Of a DNA stretch of 47,357 nucleotides, positions 16,781-24,822 are shown in pieces. Origin of the DNA: Rhodocyclales bacterium RIFCSPLOWO2_02_FULL_63_24 (GTDB taxonomy: Bacteria; Pseudomonadota; Gammaproteobacteria; Burkholderiales; Rhodocyclaceae). The stretch lies in contig MHZX01000103.1 in assembly GCA_001828935.1 (NCBI GenBank), forward strand, positions 11,393 through 58,749, written 5' to 3'. The notes below the pieces were generated by a model that searched no databases, was not told the DNA's origin, and saw only the letters and a list, made by a program, of their open reading frames with translations. A program made the translations under genes and the position numbers. Every line of letters starts with the position of its first letter. The stretch's first letter is position 1.

Positions 16781-17673
16781 CAGTCTTCCCGCACCTGGAA
16801 GCTGACCGCTTGCGGCAGGCTGGATGACAACTCCGGCGCATCGAAGGCGATGTCGCCATCCGGATCGGGAGTTCCGCTGGCTTTCAGGCCGGCGAAATCG
16901 AACAGCCGGGCATCCAGCAGATGCGACGGCACGACGTTGGAAAGGCTGCGGAACATGGTCTCTATGCGTCCCGGGAAGCGCTTGTCCCAGTCGCGCAGCA
17001 TCTGCTTCACCTGCTGGCGCTGCAGGTTGGGCTGCGAGCCGCACAGGTTGCAGGGAATGATGGGGAAGGCGCGCGTCTCGGCCCAGGCTTCGAGATCGCT
17101 CTCGCGGCAATAGGCGAGCGGACGGATCACGATGTTGCGGCCGTCATCGGACACCAGCTTGGGCGGCATGGACTTCAACTTGCCGCCGAAGAACATGTTG
17201 AGGAACAACGTCTGCAGGATGTCGTCGCGATGATGGCCGAGCGCGATCTTGGTCGCGCCCAGCTCCCCGGCCACGCGATACAGCACGCCGCGGCGCAGGC
17301 GCGAGCAAAGCGAGCACGTTGTTTTGCCCTCGGGAATCACGCGCTTGACGATGGAATAAGTGTCTTCGTTTTCGATGTGGAAGGGCACGTCGATGCTGCG
17401 CAGGTAGTCGGGCAGCACTGCGGCGGGAAAGTCCGGCTGCTTCTGGTCGAGATTGACCGCGACGATGTCGAAGGCAATCGGCGCATGTTCGCGCAGGAAC
17501 AGCAGGATATCGAGCAGGGCGAAGGAATCCTTGCCGCCCGAGAGGCAGACCATGACCTTGTCGCCGGCCTCGATCATGTTGAAATCGGCGATCGCCTGCC
17601 CCACCTCGCGGCGCAGTCGCTTGGCCAGCTTGTTGGCTTCGAAGGCTGCCCTGCGGGCATCCTTTTGGCCCAC
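16780..17673 (-). CDS. ttcA: tRNA 2-thiocytidine(32) synthetase TtcA
   Basis: A PP-loop ATPase that thiolates C32 of certain tRNAs using a [4Fe-4S] cluster. Visible are '[19 protein letters not shown]' (PP-loop SGGKDS), '[13 protein letters not shown]' and '[13 protein letters not shown]' (cluster cysteines) and '[18 protein letters not shown]'. From the GTG at 17673 the protein has 297 residues, with a GGGGGGAAGG Shine-Dalgarno 6 nt upstream. The reading frame stays open a further 52 codons to a GTG at 17829, which overlaps the preceding SDR gene's stop by 4 nt. That extension consists almost wholly of a dispersed palindromic repeat, so the shorter form is preferred; the longer form remains possible. 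Confidence 0.9.
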   Translation of the reverse strand: MGQKDARRAAFEANKLAKRLRREVGQAIADFNMIEAGDKVMVCLSGGKDSFALLDILLFLREHAPIAFDIVAVNLDQKQPDFPAAVLPDYLRSIDVPFHIENEDTYSIVKRVIPEGKTTCSLCSRLRRGVLYRVAGELGATKIALGHHRDDILQTLFLNMFFGGKLKSMPPKLVSDDGRNIVIRPLAYCRESDLEAWAETRAFPIIPCNLCGSQPNLQRQQVKQMLRDWDKRFPGRIETMFRSLSNVVPSHLLDARLFDFAGLKASGTPDPDGDIAFDAPELSSSLPQAVSFQVRED

Positions 17674-17679
17674 GATGGA

Positions 17680-17789
17680 CCTTCCCCCCGGCCCCTGCCC
17701 CACGGCTGGCTTTGCACAGCCAGCCGGCTCCGGCAGCGCGGAGCAGTGCTCCGCGAATTCCTGCCTCTGCCCCTGGGAAGGGGGTGACT
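17680..17789. repeat. GC-rich dispersed palindrome, copy 2, with internal hairpins
   Basis: The outer parts CCTTCCCCCC (17680-17689) and CTGGGAAGGGGGTGACT (17773-17789) match copies 1 and 3. Between them lie two hairpins: GGCTGGC/GCCAGCC (17704-17710 with 17719-17725), and a GCGGAGCA/TGCTCCGC palindrome around 17738-17754. It sits between the SDR gene and the preferred ttcA start. Read as protein it would give a 52-residue TtcA extension. Confidence 0.6.
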
Positions 17790-17825
17790 GCAAGCTCGCT
17801 GCGCTCGAAATTTCGGGTTGAAGGT

Positions 17826-18581
17826 TCACAGGTAGGCCGTTCTGCCGCCGTCCACGTTGATCACCTGCCCGGTGACGTAGGGAGCGTCGAAGACGAGAAA
17901 TTTGACAGTGCGGGCGATGTCGGCGGGCGAACCGACGCGCTTCAACAGGGTGTGCTGAATGATAGCCGCGCGGGCTTCGGGCGGAAAGTCATTCGTGTCT
18001 TGGGGCCATTCGATGGCGCCGGGCGCCACGGCATTGACCCGCACCCGCGGCCCGAGTTCCAGCGCCAGGGCGCGGGTCAGCCCGAGCAGGCCGGCCTTCG
18101 CCGCGCAGTACAGCGGATAACCCCGGAGCGGGCGCTCGGCATGGATGTCGGTGATGTTGACGATGCTGCCGCCGCTGCGCTCAAGGTGCGGCGCCGCGGC
18201 TTGCGCCAGGAACAGCGGCGCCTTGAGGTTGGAGCCGATCAGGTCGTCCCATGCCGCCGTGTCGACGGCGCCGACTCGCGTGGCAAAGAACGACGAGGCG
18301 TTGTTCACCAGCGCGTCGAGCTGGCCGAAATGCGCCACGACGGATTCGACCAATTGCGGCAACGCCTCGGTATCGAGCAGGTCGGCAGCGAAAATCGCCG
18401 CGGACTCCGCGTCCAGGCCCGGCCGCGCCGCGTTCAGCGTCGCCGCCAGTTCGGCGGCGGCGCCTGCCGAATTGCGGTAATGGATCGCCACGCGGGCGCC
18501 GGCCGCGTGCAGGCGGCGCGCGATCTCGGCGCCGACGCGGCGGGCGGCGCCGGTGATGAGGACAACGGGGGCATGCGTCAT
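17826..18581 (-). CDS. Short-chain dehydrogenase, pteridine reductase-like
   Basis: A 251-residue Rossmann-fold SDR. The cofactor loop '[18 protein letters not shown]' with the following '[13 protein letters not shown]' is typical of the NADPH-dependent pteridine reductase (FolM/PTR1) group. 'VNNASSFF' and the catalytic '[11 protein letters not shown]' (Tyr-xxx-Lys) follow, and the C-terminus is '[13 protein letters not shown]'. Such enzymes reduce dihydrobiopterin, dihydromonapterin or dihydrofolate. The ATG at 18581 overlaps the tcdA stop (ATGA). The pteridine substrate is a family-level inference. Confidence 0.85.
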   Translation of the reverse strand: MTHAPVVLITGAARRVGAEIARRLHAAGARVAIHYRNSAGAAAELAATLNAARPGLDAESAAIFAADLLDTEALPQLVESVVAHFGQLDALVNNASSFFATRVGAVDTAAWDDLIGSNLKAPLFLAQAAAPHLERSGGSIVNITDIHAERPLRGYPLYCAAKAGLLGLTRALALELGPRVRVNAVAPGAIEWPQDTNDFPPEARAAIIQHTLLKRVGSPADIARTVKFLVFDAPYVTGQVINVDGGRTAYL

Positions 18582-19369
18582 GCCGTCAGTATACCGGCGA
18601 GAACCCGCGCCGCCGCGGCGAAACCGAAGCTCGCGGTGACCGCCACCGACGAACCGTAGCCGGCGCAGTTGAGCCCCGCCGCAAGATCGATGGCGCCATC
18701 GGCGGTGCCGCGATCCAGCGCACAGGAGTCGGCGCCGGCGGGACGCCGGATCTGCTCCGGCGAGAACACGCAGTCGACGCCGAACTTCTTCTTCGGATCG
18801 CGCGGAAAACCGTAATCCCGGCGCAGTTGCGCCCGCACCTTGGACGCCAGTACATCCTGCGTGGTGCGCGACAAGTCCATGACCTCGATCCGGGTCGGAT
18901 CGGTGCGCCCGCCGGCGCCGCCGGTGGTCACGATGCGGATCCCGGCGCGTCGGCAATGCGCAATCAGCGCCGCCTTGGCCCGGACGTGGTCGATCGCGTC
19001 GATCACCGCATCGCAGGGCGGAATCAGGGTGGCGCTGTTGCGCTCGTCGATGAACTCGTCCACCACATCGACCACGCAGGCTGGGTTGATGGCGGCAATG
19101 CGCTCCCGCATCGCCAGCACCTTGGCCGCGCCGAGCGTCGTCGTCAGCGCCTGAACCTGGCGGTTGATGTTGGATTCGGCGACATGATCGAGATCGATCA
19201 GCGTCAGGCGCCCCAGCCCCGAACGCGCCAGCGCTTCCGTCGCCCACGAACCGACCCCGCCGATGCCCACCACCACCGCGTGCGCCGCCGCAGCGCGGCG
19301 CAGCGCGCCCGCGCCATAGAGGCGTTCGACGCCGCCGAAGCGACGCTGGTAATCAGGGGAGGAAGTCAC
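18578..19369 (-). CDS. tcdA: tRNA threonylcarbamoyladenosine dehydratase TcdA
   Basis: A 263-residue E1-like enzyme that cyclises t6A37 of tRNA to ct6A using ATP. It has 'RRFGGVERLYGAGALRR', the nucleotide-binding 'VVVGIGGVGSWATEALARSG', 'LTLIDLDHVAESNINRQ' and 'VIDAIDHVRAKAALI'. The C-terminal membrane-associated tail common in the family (E. coli CsdL/TcdA) appears as 'YGSSVAVTASFGFAAAARVL'. It is the first gene of the minus-strand housekeeping cluster, about 58 bp from the end of the signalling cluster. Two tRNA-modifying genes (tcdA, ttcA) therefore share this unit. Confidence 0.94.
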   Translation of the reverse strand: MTSSPDYQRRFGGVERLYGAGALRRAAAAHAVVVGIGGVGSWATEALARSGLGRLTLIDLDHVAESNINRQVQALTTTLGAAKVLAMRERIAAINPACVVDVVDEFIDERNSATLIPPCDAVIDAIDHVRAKAALIAHCRRAGIRIVTTGGAGGRTDPTRIEVMDLSRTTQDVLASKVRAQLRRDYGFPRDPKKKFGVDCVFSPEQIRRPAGADSCALDRGTADGAIDLAAGLNCAGYGSSVAVTASFGFAAAARVLAGILTA

Positions 19370-19427
19370 AGGGCGATTCTATCCGGCGGCCGGCATGGTT
19401 CCGCGCAAATCGCAGCCGCTTTCCGGC

Positions 19428-22400
19428 TCATGCCTCCGGTGCTCTGGCCTCCAGGGCGGCCAAAGCCCCCTCGTAGTCGAAGCTGGCGATACGGCGCAGG
19501 ATCATCGGCCCGGCGTTGCCAAGGACCGCGCGCAGCAGTTTTTCTTCCTGCCGCGCCAATTCGTTCGCCGCGATATCGCCCTTTTGCAACAAGCCCTTGA
19601 GCCTCGCCAGCACGCTATCGGAGGAGGTCGTATCGGCCGCCGCCGGCGCCTCGCTGGCGACGACCAGCACGCCGCGGACGGCCGCGATCAGGGTGGACAA
19701 TTCTTCCGCCAGGCGCGCCGCATGGGGGCCGATTGCCGCTGCTGCGCCGGCTTCGTGCGTGGCCGCCAGCAGAGCGCCGGCTGCCTCATGAACGGACATC
19801 GCCCCAAGATTGCCGGCCGACCCCTTCAAGGTATGCGCCAGCCTCGCGATGGCGGGCAGATCGCCAGCGTCGACCATCTGGCGCAGCCGCTCCGCAGCCG
19901 CCTCGTGACTTTCGACAAACAGTGCCAACAAATGCAGATATTTCTCCACGTTGTCGCGGACGATGGACAGGCCCCGCTCCAGATCGAGGCCGGCAACCGC
20001 CGCCAGGCGGCTGCGCATTTCGCCGTGCCGATCGCCCGCGACCGCAGGCGGCGGCCTGACGCCCGCCCTCTCGTCGGGCGGCAACCATTTCAGCAGGGTG
20101 GCGTAGAGCAATTCGGGATCGACCGGCTTGGCGATGAAGTCGTTCATTCCGGCGTCCACACAGGCGCGCCGGTCCTCCTCGAAAACGTTGGCCGTCATCG
20201 CCAGGACGGGAACTTGCGCGTATCCGGGCAAGGCCCGGATCGCACGCGTCGCGCTGGCGCCGTCGAGTTCCGGCATCTGGATGTCCATCAGGATCAGGTC
20301 GTAGGCGTGGCGGCCGGCCCGCGCGACCGCTTCGTGACCGTCGGCCGCGGTATCGACGCTGAAGCCCACCGCGTGCAGCAGTTCGAGCGCCACCTCGCGG
20401 TTGATCTGGTTATCCTCCGCCAGCAGCAGGCGGGCTCCGCCCGATCGGCGCAGCAACTCTGTTTCCGCGTCCCGGGCAATCTCCTGCTCCGTTGCCGGCA
20501 TCACGCCATGACCTCGCCGCAGCCGGGCGGTGAACCAGAAGGTACTGCCCTTCCCCGGCTCGCTCGCGGCGCCCGCATCGCCGCCCATCATCCGCGCCAG
20601 GCGGCGGGTAATGGCCAGGCCGAGGCCGGTGCCGCCATACTGGCGCGTGGTCGACGCGTCGGCCTGCTGGAATACCTCGAACAGCATGGGCAGCACCGCA
20701 GGAGCGATTCCGATGCCGCTGTCCTCGACCTCGAAGCGCACCACCAGTTCGTCGTCGAGGTCTTCCATGACGCGGGCACGCAGCGTGATGCCGCCCTTCT
20801 CGGTGAATTTCACGGCGTTGCCGGCATAGTTGAGCAGCGCCTGGCGCAGCCGCGTCGGATCGCCATGCAGCCAGCGCGGCACCGCGCCGCCGTCGATATC
20901 GACCGTCAGCTGCTTTGCCGCGGCCTGGGCGCCGATCAGCGAGCGCACATGGTCGAGTATCGGTTCCAGCGCGAAATCCGTCTGCTCCAGGCGCATGCGG
21001 CCGGCCTCGATCTTCGACAAGTCGAGGATGTCGTTGATGATCGACAGCAAGTGCAGCGCCGCGGCGTCGATCTTGTCCAGCTTCTCAAGCTGCTGCGCGC
21101 TCGGTCCGGCCCGTTTCAGCAGATGGGTCAAGCCGATGATGGCATTCATCGGCGTGCGGATTTCGTGGCTCATGTTGGCGAGGAAGGCGCTCTTGGCCTG
21201 GTTGGCAGTATCCGCCTGGCTGCGCGCCGCCTCCAGTTCCGCGGTGCGGCTGTGCACCAGTTCTTCGAGGTGGTGGCGGTGCTGGTCGAGTTCGAGACCG
21301 AGGCGCTTCTTCTCGGTGATGTCCTCCTGCACCGCGACGTAATGCGTGATGCGTCCGTCGGCCTGACGGATCGGCGTGACAATGGCGAACTCGATGTATT
21401 CGCGCCCGTCCTTGCGCCGGTTATGGAACTCGCCCTTCCACGGCTGGCCCTGTCCCAATGCTTCCCACAACTCGGCATAGGTTTCGGGAGGCGTGTGGCC
21501 GGAATGCAGCATGCGCGGGTTCTGGCCGATCAGCTCTGCGCGGCTGTAACCGGAGTTGTGCAGGAAAGCTTCATTGACGTATTCGATGCGGGCGGCGAGA
21601 TCGGTGATGGCGATGCTTTCCGGGCTCTGCTCGACAGCCAGCGACAGTTTGCGCAGTTGATCCTCGGCTTGCTTGCGCGCGGTGATGTCGCGGTTGGTGC
21701 CGCGCCGGCCCAGATACATGCCGTGGTCGTCGTGCAGCGGCTGGCAGTGATGCGCGACCCAGCGCAGCTCGCCGCTTTTGTTCAGCAGGCGGAATTCCAT
21801 TTCAACCCGGTCGGGGCAGGCGGTGTCCGTCAGATGCTGCCGGTACGCCGCGCGGTCGTCGGGATGAACCAGTCGCGTCATCAGTTTGGGGTCGGCGATG
21901 AATTCTTCCGGCGAATGGCCCGAGATCGTCAGGCAGGCCGGCGACACGTACTTGTAGCCGCCGCCCGCGTCAAGCCAGAAGATCCAGTCGACCGAGTTTT
22001 CCGCCAGCAGGCGGTACTTCGTCTCCGACTCCAGCAGGGCCGCGCGGGTGGCCAGTGCGTCTTCCATCATGTTCAGCGCCGCCAGTCGCGCCTGACGCTG
22101 GGATTCCACGGCGGCGGCCTGGCTCTCGCGCAATGCCGCCTCGGCGGCCTGGCGCGAGCGGCGCTCGGCGGCCTCGTCCAGCGCGCGCCTGATCGCGGCG
22201 GGCAGGCGCACCAGATGGTCCTTGAGGACGAAATCGGCGAGACCCAGGCGCAACAGCTCCACTGCCGTCTCTTCGCCCACGCTGCCGGAGACGAGGACCA
22301 CCGGCAGGCCGGGGCTGCGGGTCCGGATCAGTTGCAGGCTGGCGCGAAAATCCATGCCCGGCACGTTGTAATCGGAGAGCACCGCGTCCCATTCCAACTG

Positions 22401-22538
22401 CAAGGCGGCATCCAGCGCCGCAGCGCTGTCGATCCGTACGCACTGGGTCTCCCAGCCATCAAGGCGCAGGTGCCGTTCCAGCAGCAGGAAGTCGGCGACG
22501 ACGTCTTCGATGACGAGCAGTTTCAACGGTCTGTTCAT
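19428..22538 (-). CDS. Hybrid sensor kinase REC-PAS-PAS-HisKA-HATPase-REC-HPt
   Basis: A 1036-residue soluble phosphorelay protein. Receiver 1 spans residues about 5-125 (phospho-acceptor D56 in '[10 protein letters not shown]'). PAS domains lie at about 200-320 and 325-445. The HisKA domain has H-box '[14 protein letters not shown]', and the HATPase has '[15 protein letters not shown]'. Receiver 2 ('[11 protein letters not shown]') and a C-terminal HPt domain ('[14 protein letters not shown]') follow. All modules for a four-step phosphorelay are present in one chain. The ATG at 22538 is chosen because the receiver begins within five residues. It lies 7 nt after the stand-alone receiver gene and is the last gene of the six-gene signalling unit. 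Its final phosphate acceptor is not obvious. Confidence 0.93.
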   Translation of the reverse strand: MNRPLKLLVIEDVVADFLLLERHLRLDGWETQCVRIDSAAALDAALQLEWDAVLSDYNVPGMDFRASLQLIRTRSPGLPVVLVSGSVGEETAVELLRLGLADFVLKDHLVRLPAAIRRALDEAAERRSRQAAEAALRESQAAAVESQRQARLAALNMMEDALATRAALLESETKYRLLAENSVDWIFWLDAGGGYKYVSPACLTISGHSPEEFIADPKLMTRLVHPDDRAAYRQHLTDTACPDRVEMEFRLLNKSGELRWVAHHCQPLHDDHGMYLGRRGTNRDITARKQAEDQLRKLSLAVEQSPESIAITDLAARIEYVNEAFLHNSGYSRAELIGQNPRMLHSGHTPPETYAELWEALGQGQPWKGEFHNRRKDGREYIEFAIVTPIRQADGRITHYVAVQEDITEKKRLGLELDQHRHHLEELVHSRTAELEAARSQADTANQAKSAFLANMSHEIRTPMNAIIGLTHLLKRAGPSAQQLEKLDKIDAAALHLLSIINDILDLSKIEAGRMRLEQTDFALEPILDHVRSLIGAQAAAKQLTVDIDGGAVPRWLHGDPTRLRQALLNYAGNAVKFTEKGGITLRARVMEDLDDELVVRFEVEDSGIGIAPAVLPMLFEVFQQADASTTRQYGGTGLGLAITRRLARMMGGDAGAASEPGKGSTFWFTARLRRGHGVMPATEQEIARDAETELLRRSGGARLLLAEDNQINREVALELLHAVGFSVDTAADGHEAVARAGRHAYDLILMDIQMPELDGASATRAIRALPGYAQVPVLAMTANVFEEDRRACVDAGMNDFIAKPVDPELLYATLLKWLPPDERAGVRPPPAVAGDRHGEMRSRLAAVAGLDLERGLSIVRDNVEKYLHLLALFVESHEAAAERLRQMVDAGDLPAIARLAHTLKGSAGNLGAMSVHEAAGALLAATHEAGAAAAIGPHAARLAEELSTLIAAVRGVLVVASEAPAAADTTSSDSVLARLKGLLQKGDIAANELARQEEKLLRAVLGNAGPMILRRIASFDYEGALAALEARAPEA

Positions 22539-22545
22539 CTCGGCT

Positions 22546-22986
22546 TCACCTCGCGGGCGGCGGCTCGTTGGTGGCCAGCCAATAAACGCCCAGTCGCGCC
22601 ACGGTCTCGGCGAACTCGGCAAAGTCGAGCGGCTTCCGGACAAAACTGTTGGCGCCACTCTGGTAGCTTTTCAGGCGATCCTTCTCTTCGTCGGAAGAGG
22701 TGAGGATCACCACTGGCAGCACCCGGGTGCGCGGATGGGCGCGCACCCGCGCCAGCACTTCCAGCCCCGACAGGCGCGGCAAACCGATATCGAGCAGCAC
22801 CGCGGCCGGCAAGTCGGCGCCGGCGCGATGGGCGAACTCACCCTCACCGAACAGGTAGTCGACCGCCTGCTGGCCGTCGCGCGCCACGTCCACCACGTTG
22901 GCCAGGTTGATCTTCTTCAGGACGCGCAGAATCAGCATCTCGTCCTGGTGGTTGTCTTCGACAAGCAGAATCGATCGGGCTTTCAT
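22546..22986 (-). CDS. Single-domain response regulator (Rcp1-like)
   Basis: A 146-residue receiver with no output domain. '[20 protein letters not shown]' holds the acidic pocket, '[14 protein letters not shown]' the phospho-acceptor D66, '[10 protein letters not shown]' the Thr/Ser switch and '[11 protein letters not shown]' the conserved lysine. The 'QDE' start and long beta3-alpha3 loop resemble Rcp1, the partner of phytochrome-type kinases. The ATG at 22986 overlaps the stop of the upstream kinase (ATGA). Probably it shuttles phosphate from the neighbouring kinases to the HPt-containing hybrid or to the EAL protein. Confidence 0.92.
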   Translation of the reverse strand: MKARSILLVEDNHQDEMLILRVLKKINLANVVDVARDGQQAVDYLFGEGEFAHRAGADLPAAVLLDIGLPRLSGLEVLARVRAHPRTRVLPVVILTSSDEEKDRLKSYQSGANSFVRKPLDFAEFAETVARLGVYWLATNEPPPAR

Positions 22987-24713
22987 GGGGTCTCCTTGGC
23001 AACGCTGGCAGGCAGCGTGAAGCAAAATTTCGCGCCGGCGCCGGGCCGGCCTTCGCCGCGGATTTCGCCGCCGTGGCGGTGGATGATGCGTTGCACGGTC
23101 GCCAGCCCGATGCCGATGCCCGGAAACTCGTCCTGTCGATGCAGGCGCTGGAAGGGCCGGAACAGCCCCTGGACGTGGGCCATATCGAAACCGGCGCCGT
23201 TGTCGGCAACGCAGATGCCTGGCCGGCCATCGAGTTCGCCGGCAAGGACGCGGATTGCGGCATCCTCCCGGTCGCGGGTGAATTTCCAGGCGTTGCGGAG
23301 CAACTGGATCAGCACCATGTCCAACATGGCCTGGTCGCCGGTGGCGACCAGGCCGGCGGCCACCTCACGCAGGACCTGCCGCTTCGGCTCGGCGCGTGCC
23401 AGTTCATCCAGCCGGCGTGTCGCCAGCGCCGACATATCGACGACGGTGCGGCGCAGCTCGCCGCGCGTGCAGCGCAACAGGGTAAGAATACCGTCGAGCT
23501 GGCAACCCATCAGCTCGCAGCCCTGCATGATCTGGTCGAGGCTGCCGCGGGCGGCTGCGTCGAGCCTGGCGGCGTGGTCCTCGACCAGCACCTGCGCAAA
23601 ACCGCCGATCGCGCGCAGCGGCGCGCGCAGGTTGTGGGTTACGGCATAAGCCAGGTCTTCGAGTTCGCGATTGGCCGCTTGCAGTTCGACGCCGCTCTCG
23701 GTCGCGCGCCGTTCGAGTTGCGCGTTGAGGCGACGAATCTCGTCCTCGGCACGCCGGCGGTCGGTGATGTCGCGCGAAACGCCGAACAGCCCCATGACCC
23801 GGCCCGCGCCGTCGAGCACCGGCCCCTTGGTGGCGAGGAACACCAGCTGCCGGCCATCGCGCGTGGTCAGATGCTCTTCGTGGGTCTGGGTCCGGCCGGC
23901 CCCCATGATTGCGGCGTCCAGGGCCATCAATTCCCTGGCCGTGGCATCGGGAAACAGTGCACGGTCATCGCAGCCGACGATCTCGCCCGGCGCCCTGCCG
24001 ACAAACCCGGCCGTGGCGTCGTTGGCCAGCAGGTAGCGGCCCAGGGTGTCCTTGACGAACACCGCGTCCGGCGTCCGGGAGATCACGACATCCAGCAGGC
24101 GCCGATTCATCTCCGCCCGGCTCAGCGATTGACGCAGCGCTTCGCTCAACAGGCTGACGGCGACGCCATTGACGAGCAGGAAGCTCCATTGCATAAGATC
24201 GTGAGCGGCGGCAATGCGGAGGCTATGCAGCGGCGGAATCGCAAAATAGTCCACGCCGAGCGCCGCCACCGCGGTCGCGGCCAGGCCGGGGCCAAGGCCG
24301 CCGAGCAAGGCGCTGAGGATGATGGGAAACATGAACAGCATCAACAGCGGCTGGTCGCCGACTTCTGCGGCAAGGCTGTCGCGTACCAGCAGCATCGACA
24401 GCGTCACCATCACGGCAAACAGGTAGGTCAGCCAGCGCGGCAAGGCCCCTGGCGCGGCGCCCGCGGCCAGTGTTTCCATCAGGCTGCCGCTACTGGCGGC
24501 AGCGGTGGCCGGCACCGCGCGCAGGGCGAAATAGAAAGCGGACGCACTGACGACGACGAAAAACACCCCCTTGGCGGTCGACAGCCAGACCATGGCGTTG
24601 AGGTCCGCAAACCCCGCCAGCAACTGATCCGAGAGGAAGATCCAGGCCAGCGCAAGCCCCGTGTAGCTGGCCGTCGCGAGCAGGATGAAGCGCTGGCGCG
24701 GATCGGCGCTCAC
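22983..24713 (-). CDS. Membrane PAS sensor histidine kinase with DUF4118-like region
   Basis: A 576-residue kinase. Several membrane segments lie between residues 8 and about 190, the later ones resembling the KdpD-type DUF4118 four-helix region ('PIILSALLGGLGPGLAATAV', 'YFAIPPLHSLRI'). A PAS domain (about 205-325) is followed by a coiled coil. A phytochrome-kinase-type HisKA has H-box 'AYAVTHNLRAPLRAIGG', and a HATPase has 'VADNGAGFDM' and 'GIGIGLATVQRII'. The GTG at 24713 follows GGGGAGGAAA from the dispersed repeat. Longer readings run into antisense of the next gene and are rejected. The transmitter is very close in sequence to the C-terminal one of the adjacent kinase at 24823-27690, suggesting duplication. 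Confidence 0.9.
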   Translation of the reverse strand: MSADPRQRFILLATASYTGLALAWIFLSDQLLAGFADLNAMVWLSTAKGVFFVVVSASAFYFALRAVPATAAASSGSLMETLAAGAAPGALPRWLTYLFAVMVTLSMLLVRDSLAAEVGDQPLLMLFMFPIILSALLGGLGPGLAATAVAALGVDYFAIPPLHSLRIAAAHDLMQWSFLLVNGVAVSLLSEALRQSLSRAEMNRRLLDVVISRTPDAVFVKDTLGRYLLANDATAGFVGRAPGEIVGCDDRALFPDATARELMALDAAIMGAGRTQTHEEHLTTRDGRQLVFLATKGPVLDGAGRVMGLFGVSRDITDRRRAEDEIRRLNAQLERRATESGVELQAANRELEDLAYAVTHNLRAPLRAIGGFAQVLVEDHAARLDAAARGSLDQIMQGCELMGCQLDGILTLLRCTRGELRRTVVDMSALATRRLDELARAEPKRQVLREVAAGLVATGDQAMLDMVLIQLLRNAWKFTRDREDAAIRVLAGELDGRPGICVADNGAGFDMAHVQGLFRPFQRLHRQDEFPGIGIGLATVQRIIHRHGGEIRGEGRPGAGAKFCFTLPASVAKETP

Positions 24714-24720
24714 TGGCGTT

Positions 24721-24758
24721 TCCTCCCCGCGACACCTTGCCCAAGGCAGGGGGTGACT
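24721..24758. repeat. GC-rich dispersed palindrome, copy 3
   Basis: On the minus strand GTAGTCACCCCCTGCCTTGG is followed by GCAAGGTGTCGCGGGGAGGA, placed 8 nt before the GTG of the PAS kinase gene. It shares the GTCACCCCCT...GGGG(A)GG frame with the copies at 13701 and 17680. A nearby GCGAAGC/GCTTCGC (24761-24767) hints at fusion with the other repeat family. Confidence 0.5.
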
Positions 24759-24822
24759 ACGCTTCGCCGCTGCGCGGCTCCTGGTGATGGTTGACACCCC
24801 TTCGGACGGCCGCGCGGGGTAC

